DNA from: an uncultured Christensenella sp.
Lineage (GTDB): Bacteria > Bacillota > Clostridia > Christensenellales > UBA3700
Length of the DNA stretch: 47,266 nt
Direction: 5' to 3'
Assembly: GCA_910584975.1 (NCBI GenBank)
Contig: CAJUEA010000007.1
Span: forward strand, 1-47,266
Each line of letters starts with the position of its first letter. Positions within the stretch are counted from its first letter, which is position 1. Of this stretch, positions 41,407 to 47,266 are shown piece by piece. Made by a program: the position numbers and the translations under genes. The notes under the pieces were generated by a model. That model did not search any database. It saw only the letters and a program-made list of their open reading frames with translations, and was not told the origin of the DNA.

Positions 41407-43665
41407 ATGAGAATTATAAAAATTAATACGACACCTTCATATGATGTACTTGTTCAGCAAGGATTGTTGAGCAATGTTGGACAACTTGTAAATAAAATTA
41501 AAAGTTATGATAAAATTGCTATCATAACTGATGATGTGGTGCAAAAGCTTTATTTGCAATCTGTTGTGGATAGCTTTAAAGGCTTTTCCAATCAAATTTG
41601 CACTTATGTTTTTGCCAATGGCGAAAGCAGCAAAAATTTGATAGAACTTGCAAAAATTTATGATTTTTTGGCAGACAACCAAATTACAAGAACAGATTTG
41701 ATTATTGCTCTTGGTGGTGGTGTGTGTGGCGATATGGTTGGCTATGCAGCAAGCAGTTATTTGCGTGGTGTGGATTTTGTTAATATTCCAACCACTTTGC
41801 TTAGCATGGTGGACTCTTCAGTTGGAGGAAAAACAGCTGTAAATATTCCAGCAGGAAAAAATCAAGTGGGCTCATTTTATCAACCAAAACTTGTAATTTG
41901 CGACACAAACACCTTAAAAAGTTTGTCAGAGGAGTTGATTGCCGATGGCGTTGGAGAAATTGCAAAGTATGCAGTGCTTGAGGATAAGGGGCTTTTTGAT
42001 TTGTTGCTATCAGGCGAATTTTTTGAAAACATAGAAGATATAATTGAAACTTGTGTGAAAATCAAAGATGAATATGTGAGCATGGATGTTTTTGACAAAG
42101 GCAAAAGACAACTTTTGAATTTAGGACATACTTTGGGTCATGTTATTGAAAAGGACAGCAAATTTTCTTTGGCACATGGCAAGGCAGTGTTGATTGGACT
42201 TTATTACATTGCACAAAAGTTTGCTGGGAGTAGGGATATCAAAAAAATATTAGAGAGCTTAGAGCAAGTTGCAAAAAAATATAATATGCCAATAACTTAC
42301 AACTTAACAGCAGATGAGCTTTGGAAGATGGCAGGCAACGACAAAAAAAGACACGGGGATTTTGTGACAATCGCAAGGCCATATGCAATAGGCGATTGCA
42401 GATTGGAAAATGTGAAAATTGGCAATCCAATCAATTTTACAGAGAAAATTTTTGACAATGCTTTTGATGTTGAAATCACACCAAAACAATTGAGTGGAAT
42501 TATTGACCCACCACCATCCAAGTCACATTTGCACAGGCTTTTGATTATGTCTGCATTTTGTGGTGCAATGACTGAGGTTAAAAATGTTACTTTCAGCAAT
42601 GATATTTTGGCAACTTTGAAAGCATTGAGTAGTTTAGGTGCAAAATTCAAAATAAACAAAAACTCAGTTCAATTTAATGGATTATTTTATGAGTCAAGTG
42701 CAAAAATTGATTGTGGAGAGTCGGGTAGCACACTAAGATTTTTTATTCCAATATGCAGTATGCTTGGCGTTTCCACTCAGTTTGTTGGCAGCAAAAGACT
42801 TGGCGAAAGAGGTTATGCAGATATTATTGAGGCTTTTGAAGAGCAAATTAAGTTTGACAAAAAAAGTGGTTTTCCACTTAATATAAAAGGCGAATTTACT
42901 GGTAAGGATATTGATATCAATGGAAATATATCTTCTCAATTTGTAAGTGGTATTATGATGGGTGCCATAATTGCAAAAAGGTCAGTAAATATACATTTGA
43001 CAAGTGAGCTTGTATCTCGTGGTTATGTAGATATGACTATTGAAGTTATCAAACAATTTGGCAGTGATGTAAAGCAAACGGAAGATGGCTTTGAAGTAAT
43101 TTGTAAAAATAAAGTTTCTATAGGATGCGAATTTGTGCCAGAAGTTGATTACAGCAATTTGGCTTTTTGGGAAGTTGCAGGAGTGCATTTGCCACTTGCA
43201 AATGACAATTCAAAACAGCGTGACAAAATTGTTCTTGATATTGTAAGGCGTGCACAAAATGGTGTTGCAATGGAGATTGATATCAATGATATTCCTGATT
43301 TAGCCCCGATTTTCGGCGTGTTATTGGCAAGATTAAAAGGCAAAAGCGTGCTTAAAAATTGTGCAAGACTGAAAATAAAAGAATGTGATAGGTTTGCTGC
43401 AACAGCAGAAATTCTTAATAAGTTTGGTATTAAAGCAGTCATTTGTGGAGACGATTTGGAAATTTATGGTGGCACCATAAAAGGTGGCGTAGAGGTGGAT
43501 AGCTACGGCGATCACAGAATGGCAATGATGGCAGCAATTATGGCATCATTTGCAAAAGAAAAAGTTGTTATAAAAAATGCACAAGTTTGCGCAAAAAGTT
43601 ATCCTGATTTTTGGGAAAAATATCTTGCTTTGGGAGGAGATATAAATGTCATCAACATTAGGTAA
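41407..43665 (+). CDS. aroBA: fused 3-dehydroquinate synthase and EPSP synthase
   Basis: One uninterrupted 752-residue frame joins two enzymes. Residues 1-345 are AroB: GGGVCGDMVGYAASSYLRG, the metal-site Glu in GVGEIAKYAVL and His in LNLGHTLGHVIE and KKRHGD. From about 352 the AroA domain begins: PPPSKSHLHR with Lys372 for PEP/shikimate-phosphate binding, GESGSTLRFF, SSQFVSGIMMGA, DINDIPDLAPIFG with the catalytic Asp, KECDRFAA and YGDHRMAMMAA. The linker is only a few residues. In bacteria these are normally separate; the order matches the start of fungal AROM. No ribosome binding site precedes the ATG. It overlaps aroC by 20 nt. Confidence 0.93.
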   Translation: MRIIKINTTPSYDVLVQQGLLSNVGQLVNKIKSYDKIAIITDDVVQKLYLQSVVDSFKGFSNQICTYVFANGESSKNLIELAKIYDFLADNQITRTDLIIALGGGVCGDMVGYAASSYLRGVDFVNIPTTLLSMVDSSVGGKTAVNIPAGKNQVGSFYQPKLVICDTNTLKSLSEELIADGVGEIAKYAVLEDKGLFDLLLSGEFFENIEDIIETCVKIKDEYVSMDVFDKGKRQLLNLGHTLGHVIEKDSKFSLAHGKAVLIGLYYIAQKFAGSRDIKKILESLEQVAKKYNMPITYNLTADELWKMAGNDKKRHGDFVTIARPYAIGDCRLENVKIGNPINFTEKIFDNAFDVEITPKQLSGIIDPPPSKSHLHRLLIMSAFCGAMTEVKNVTFSNDILATLKALSSLGAKFKINKNSVQFNGLFYESSAKIDCGESGSTLRFFIPICSMLGVSTQFVGSKRLGERGYADIIEAFEEQIKFDKKSGFPLNIKGEFTGKDIDINGNISSQFVSGIMMGAIIAKRSVNIHLTSELVSRGYVDMTIEVIKQFGSDVKQTEDGFEVICKNKVSIGCEFVPEVDYSNLAFWEVAGVHLPLANDNSKQRDKIVLDIVRRAQNGVAMEIDINDIPDLAPIFGVLLARLKGKSVLKNCARLKIKECDRFAATAEILNKFGIKAVICGDDLEIYGGTIKGGVEVDSYGDHRMAMMAAIMASFAKEKVVIKNAQVCAKSYPDFWEKYLALGGDINVINIR

Positions 43666-44719
43666 AAATTTGGAAATAAGTATTTTTGGCGAATCGCACG
43701 GAGATGCGATTGGTGTGGTTATAAGCGGACTTCCAAGTGGAGAGGTTGTGGATAAAGATATTATCAATAGGTATCTAAAAAAGCGTGCAACTGGCAAGGA
43801 TAAAACTATGACTGCAAGGGTCGAGGCTGACGAAGTGCAATTTTTAAGTGGTGTTTACAATGGTTATACTACTGGTACACCTCTTGCTATGGTAATTTAC
43901 AACGGCGACCAAAGGAGCAAAGATTATTCAAACATTGCCACAACTGCAAGACCTTCACACGCAGATTACAGTGGATTTGTTAGGTACAAAGGATTTAATG
44001 ACATAAGAGGTGGTGGGCATTTTTCAGGCAGGCTTACAACTCCTATGGTTATGGCAGGCAGTTTGTGTTATGGCATTTTGAAAAATAAAGGTATTGACAT
44101 CTGCGCAAATATTTTTGAAATTGGTGGCGTTAAAGGTGAAAGACTTGGTAACAGATTGAATAAGACAACTTTTGACAGCTTGAGGGAAAAATCAATTCAA
44201 GCAATAGCAAATGAGGACAAAATGCGTGAGGAGATTTTGACTGCGCGCGAAAATCTTGACAGCGTAGGTGGCAGAATTGAGTGTGTTGTAACAGGAATAA
44301 AAGCAGGTGTTGGTTCGCCAATTTTTGACGGAGTGGAAAACAACATTGCAAAAGCAATTTTTGGTATCCCTGCAATCAAGGGTATTGAGTTTGGTGAGGA
44401 AAGTGAACTTAGAGGCTCTGTTTACAATGATGTTTTGCAAATCAAAGATGGAAAAGTGAAAACTGCTACAAATCACGATGGTGGAATAAATGGTGGAATA
44501 ACAAATGGTATGCCAATTGTTTTTGCAGTAAAAGTTAAGCCTACTCCAAGCATTAGTCGCCCTCAAAACACAATTGATTTTAAGCAAATGAAAGAGACTG
44601 AAATCAAAATTGTAGGCAGGCATGACCCTTGTGTGGTGGCGCGTGCAGTGCCTTGTGTGGAGTGTATGACTGCCATTGCAGTTTTGGATATGGTTATGGA
44701 GAGCAAAATTTATGAATGA
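43646..44719 (+). CDS. aroC: chorismate synthase
   Basis: AroC converts EPSP to chorismate using reduced FMN. The 357 residues have the signatures GESHGDAIGVVISGLPSG near the N-terminus, RPSHADYSGFVRYKGFNDIRGGG in the middle (within the family's second signature) and GRHDPCVVARAVPCVE near the C-terminus. GGGAGGAG (43634-43641) lies inside the preceding fusion gene. It overlaps the chorismate mutase start by 8 nt. Confidence 0.96.
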   Translation: MSSTLGKNLEISIFGESHGDAIGVVISGLPSGEVVDKDIINRYLKKRATGKDKTMTARVEADEVQFLSGVYNGYTTGTPLAMVIYNGDQRSKDYSNIATTARPSHADYSGFVRYKGFNDIRGGGHFSGRLTTPMVMAGSLCYGILKNKGIDICANIFEIGGVKGERLGNRLNKTTFDSLREKSIQAIANEDKMREEILTARENLDSVGGRIECVVTGIKAGVGSPIFDGVENNIAKAIFGIPAIKGIEFGEESELRGSVYNDVLQIKDGKVKTATNHDGGINGGITNGMPIVFAVKVKPTPSISRPQNTIDFKQMKETEIKIVGRHDPCVVARAVPCVECMTAIAVLDMVMESKIYE

Positions 44720-44972
44720 ACTGGAAAAATTGAGAGAAAAAATTGACGAACTTGACAAAATAATTGCCACTGCTTATGCACAAAGATTGGATGTGGTGCA
44801 TAAAATAGGTGAGTATAAAAAAGTCAATAATATTGCAGTGCTTGATAGTGGCAGAGAAGAGCTTGTTTACAACAATGTGAAAAATTGTGCAAAAAACTAT
44901 CAAAAGGAAATATGCGATTTGTATCAATTTATTATGCAATACAGCAAAAACAAGCAAAGTGCAAAACAATAA
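44712..44972 (+). CDS. chorismate mutase (AroQ class)
   Basis: An 86-residue all-helical protein: LEKLREKIDELDKIIATAYAQRLDVVHKIGEYK matches helix 1 of the AroQ-class mutase with its conserved Arg and Lys, followed by two shorter helices. It rearranges chorismate to prephenate for phenylalanine and tyrosine synthesis. The start is ATG 44712 with GGAG upstream; the open frame extends 12 codons earlier inside aroC. No prephenate dehydratase or dehydrogenase domain is attached. Confidence 0.88.
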   Translation: MNELEKLREKIDELDKIIATAYAQRLDVVHKIGEYKKVNNIAVLDSGREELVYNNVKNCAKNYQKEICDLYQFIMQYSKNKQSAKQ

Positions 44973-45005
44973 TTGTATAATTTTTGCAAAATATTTAAAA
45001 AGTTC

Positions 45006-45034
45006 TTGCAATGCACAAAAAATTTTGTTATAAT
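45006..45034 (+). promoter_or_regulatory. pckG promoter
   Basis: TTGCAA (45006-45011), 17 bp, TATAAT (45029-45034). The leader is about 70 nt. Confidence 0.75.
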
Positions 45035-45108
45035 GTTATCTAGTGAGGAATGGGAATTTTTCACGATTAAATTGATAATAATATACATTTTTGAAAAGGA
45101 GTATAAAA

Positions 45109-46875
45109 ATGACTAAGAACAAGAAAGTTTTAGAGTATGTTGAGTCAGTTGAAAAGCTTTGCAATCCTGATCAAGTGGTTTGGATTGACGGCAGTGAAGA
45201 GCTTTACAACAAACTAACTAACGAGGCTTTGGCTACTGGCGAGTTGATCAAGCTTAATGATGAGCTTTTGCCAGGTTGCTATTTGCACCGCACAGCTGTT
45301 AACGATGTAGCGCGTGTTGAGGGAAGAACTTTTATTTGCAGTAGAGAGCAAGAAAATGCAGGTCCTACAAATAACTGGTGGAATCCAACAGAGGCTTATG
45401 ACAAGTTAAACAGCATTTTGAAAGATGCTTACAAGGGCAGAACTATGTATGTTATTCCATTCTCAATGGGTCCAGTTGGTTCACCTCTTGCAAAAATCGG
45501 TATCGAAATTACTGACTCTATTTATGTTGTATTGAATATGAAAATTATGACAAGAGTAGGTCAAAATGTTTTGGATGCTTTGGGCGATAGCAATGATTTC
45601 GTTCGTGGTACTCATGCAAAATGCAATATTGACGAAAATGACAGATATATCTGCCACTTCCCAGAGGATAACACAATTATCTCTGTAAACAGTGGTTACG
45701 GTGGAAATGTACTTTTGGGTAAAAAATGTTTTGCTCTTCGTATTGCTTCTTTCCAAGGTCGCAACGAAGGTTGGATGGCTGAGCATATGCTTATCCTTGG
45801 TATTGAAAAGCCAGATGGCAAAATTTACTATATGGGCGCTGCTTTCCCAAGTGCTTGTGGTAAAACAAACTTGGCAATGCTTATCCCTCCAGAAGGATAT
45901 AAGAAAGCTGGTTACAAAGTATGGTGCGTAGGCGACGATATCGCATGGATTAAACCTGGTAAAGATGGCAGACTTTATGCAATCAACCCAGAAAATGGTT
46001 TCTTCGGTGTTGCTCCTGGTACATCAATGAAATCTAACCCTAATGCTTTGCAAGCTACTAAGAAAAACACTATCTTTACAAATGTTGTTTTGAACAAAGA
46101 GAACAACACTGTTTGGTGGGAAGGTATGGATAAAAATCCTCCAGAAAATGCTATTGACTGGAAGGGTAATGAGTGGAATGGTAAGACATCTGATGTTAAA
46201 GGTGCTCAACCAAACAGCCGTTTCACAGCTCCTGCTGTAAACTGCCCATGCATCAGCTCTGAATTTGAGTCTACAACTGGCGTTCCAATGAGCGCATTCA
46301 TCTTCGGTGGTCGTCGTGCAAAAACTACTCCACTTGTATACCAAGCAAGAAACTGGAATCACGGTGTATTTGTTGGTTCAATTATGTCTTCTGAGACAAC
46401 TGCTGCTGCAACTGGTGCAACAGGCGTTTTGAGAAGAGATCCAATGGCTATGCTACCATTCTGTGGATATCATATGGGCGACTATTTCGGTCACTGGATT
46501 GAAATGGGCAGCAAAATCCCTGCTGACAAACAACCTAAGTTCTTCAATGTAAACTGGTTCCGTCAAGATGAAAACGGCAACTTCGTATGGCCTGGTTTCG
46601 GCGACAATATGCGTGTTCTTGACTGGATGATTAAGAGAATTGAAGGCACTGTTGACGCTAAAGAAACAGCTATCGGTTTTGTTCCATATGCAAAAGATAT
46701 CAACCTTGAAGGTTGTGATTGCTCTTTTGATACTTTGGAATCTATCCTTGAAGTTGACAATGCTGCTTGGGCTAAAGAGGCTGAGGGTATTAAAGAGTTC
46801 TACACTAAATTTGGCGATAAACTTCCAGCAGAGCTTGCAAAAGAGTGCGACGAGCTTATCAAAAGAACTAAGTAA
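45109..46875 (+). CDS. pckG: GTP-dependent phosphoenolpyruvate carboxykinase
   Basis: Interconverts oxaloacetate and PEP with GTP/GDP. The 588 residues match the GTP-type enzyme: P-loop AFPSACGKTN at 245-254 (with the reactive Cys250), NNWWNPTEAY and MGPVGSPLAKIGIEITDSIY upstream, and the C-terminal NWFRQDENGNFVWPGFGDNM. The start at 45109 has AAAGGAG in front; an ATG at 45091 is in frame but follows no site. Codon use is shifted to TTC, AAC and CGT compared with neighbours, which suggests very high expression. It could run in either direction; fermenters often use it to fix CO2. Confidence 0.96.
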   Translation: MTKNKKVLEYVESVEKLCNPDQVVWIDGSEELYNKLTNEALATGELIKLNDELLPGCYLHRTAVNDVARVEGRTFICSREQENAGPTNNWWNPTEAYDKLNSILKDAYKGRTMYVIPFSMGPVGSPLAKIGIEITDSIYVVLNMKIMTRVGQNVLDALGDSNDFVRGTHAKCNIDENDRYICHFPEDNTIISVNSGYGGNVLLGKKCFALRIASFQGRNEGWMAEHMLILGIEKPDGKIYYMGAAFPSACGKTNLAMLIPPEGYKKAGYKVWCVGDDIAWIKPGKDGRLYAINPENGFFGVAPGTSMKSNPNALQATKKNTIFTNVVLNKENNTVWWEGMDKNPPENAIDWKGNEWNGKTSDVKGAQPNSRFTAPAVNCPCISSEFESTTGVPMSAFIFGGRRAKTTPLVYQARNWNHGVFVGSIMSSETTAAATGATGVLRRDPMAMLPFCGYHMGDYFGHWIEMGSKIPADKQPKFFNVNWFRQDENGNFVWPGFGDNMRVLDWMIKRIEGTVDAKETAIGFVPYAKDINLEGCDCSFDTLESILEVDNAAWAKEAEGIKEFYTKFGDKLPAELAKECDELIKRTK

Positions 46876-46925
46876 TTTTTAAAATTATTTGAACTTTTAA
46901 CAATTAAATGAAATAAAACAAATTT

Positions 46926-46950
46926 AAGGCTACCAATCGGTAGCCTTTTA
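46926..46950 (+). terminator. terminator after pckG
   Basis: Perfect 9-bp stem AAGGCTACC (46926-46934) with GGTAGCCTT (46939-46947), a 4-nt loop and a short T run. Confidence 0.8.
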
Positions 46951-46974
46951 TTGTTCAATAATTTGACATTTTGT

Positions 46975-47003
46975 TTGACACAAAATTTTTAAAATGATAT
47001 AAT
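46975..47003 (+). promoter_or_regulatory. promoter of the last gene
   Basis: Consensus TTGACA (46975-46980), 17 bp, consensus TATAAT (46998-47003). Leader of about 160 nt, AT-rich, no clear structure. Confidence 0.8.
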
Positions 47004-47169
47004 AATTTAGTAATAATAAAAACAAATAGAATGTTTGTGGTTAAAAACTATTTTTTGTTTAAATTATAATAATTTTAAAAATTTAGTTTTAATTAACTTA
47101 AATTTATAAGTTAGATATGAAATTGCAAAAAAGCAAATAAAAAGCTTTATCAAAAAATTAAGGAGAATT

Positions 47170-47266
47170 ATGTCAAATTTGCAAAGTTTTAAGTGTAAAA
47201 ATTGTGGTGCTTTATTTCAAGCAGCCACAAATGAAAATGGTGTGCTTAAATGTGAGTATTGTGACA
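47170..47266 (+). CDS. zinc-ribbon protein, partial (runs off the window)
   Basis: AAGGAG at 47160-47165 precedes ATG 47170. The visible 32 residues contain two CxxC pairs (FKCKNCGALF and KCEYCD) 17 residues apart, a zinc-ribbon. Such ribbons occur at the N-terminus of many unrelated proteins, so the function cannot be told from this part. Confidence 0.75.
   Translation, partial: MSNLQSFKCKNCGALFQAATNENGVLKCEYCD

Noticed and set aside
1..47266. tRNA, rRNA, CRISPR arrays, transposases, phage genes
   Set aside because: I looked for T-loop words, regularly spaced repeats and recombinase or capsid-like proteins and saw none.

Overview
The window is one contiguous piece of a low-GC (roughly 30% by eye) Gram-positive-type bacterial chromosome. 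The stress operon ctsR-mcsA-mcsB-clpC, the rimP-nusA-ylxR-ylxQ-infB-rbfA order, strong AGGAGG ribosome binding sites and SigA-type promoters (TTGACA, 17 bp, TATAAT) point to a Firmicutes/Bacillota lineage, most likely an uncultured clostridial relative. I cannot name a genus from the sequence. TGA is used as a stop codon, so the code is standard. Nearly everything is on the + strand; only two accessory membrane/lipoprotein genes are on the - strand. I see no rRNA, tRNA, CRISPR array, transposase or phage structural gene.

Layout. 1-4968: CtsR-regulated protein quality control operon. 5243-5776: long-form hibernation factor hpf. 5777-7810: AT-rich accessory stretch with two small XRE regulators behind a palindromic operator candidate, a possible small RNA, a row of hairpins and a 191-bp palindromic repeat element. 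7811-11270: rpsB-tsf, pyrH, frr and a small overlapping ORF. 11567-18359: uppS-cdsA-dxr-rseP-ispG (isoprenoid/lipid/site-2 protease block), then a PolC-like protein that has kept only the N-terminal, OB and exonuclease parts. 18603-26655: rimP-nusA-rnpM-ylxQ-infB-rbfA, then nrnA-truB-ribF. 26788-35710: endonuclease IV-like gene, a - strand membrane protein, pepP-efp, ruvC-ruvA-ruvB-queA, tgt, yajC. 35998-38542: a DUF4874/DUF4832-type lipoprotein divergent from an XRE-type regulator. 38810-46875: a HAD phosphatase, then a nearly complete shikimate cluster (aroE, aroK, aroQ, an aroB-aroA fusion, aroC, chorismate mutase) followed by GTP-dependent PEP carboxykinase. 47170 to the end: start of a zinc-ribbon protein cut by the window edge.

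How the genes work together. Most of the window is housekeeping: translation (S2, EF-Ts, RRF, IF-2, NusA, RimP, RbfA, EF-P, TruB, QueA, Tgt), the MEP isoprenoid pathway with its undecaprenyl and CDP-diacylglycerol outlets, Holliday junction resolution, and conversion of DAHP to prephenate. Only DAHP synthase is missing from the local shikimate route, and PEP carboxykinase next door makes PEP, which this pathway consumes.

The items most worth following up are the PolC-like protein without polymerase or PHP domains at the usual polC locus, the AroB-AroA fusion in the same domain order as the fungal AROM protein, the dispersed GTCAT...CGAAGTCGA repeat family, start codons that look leaderless (pepP, ruvC), and several perfect inverted repeats in leaders of essential genes.
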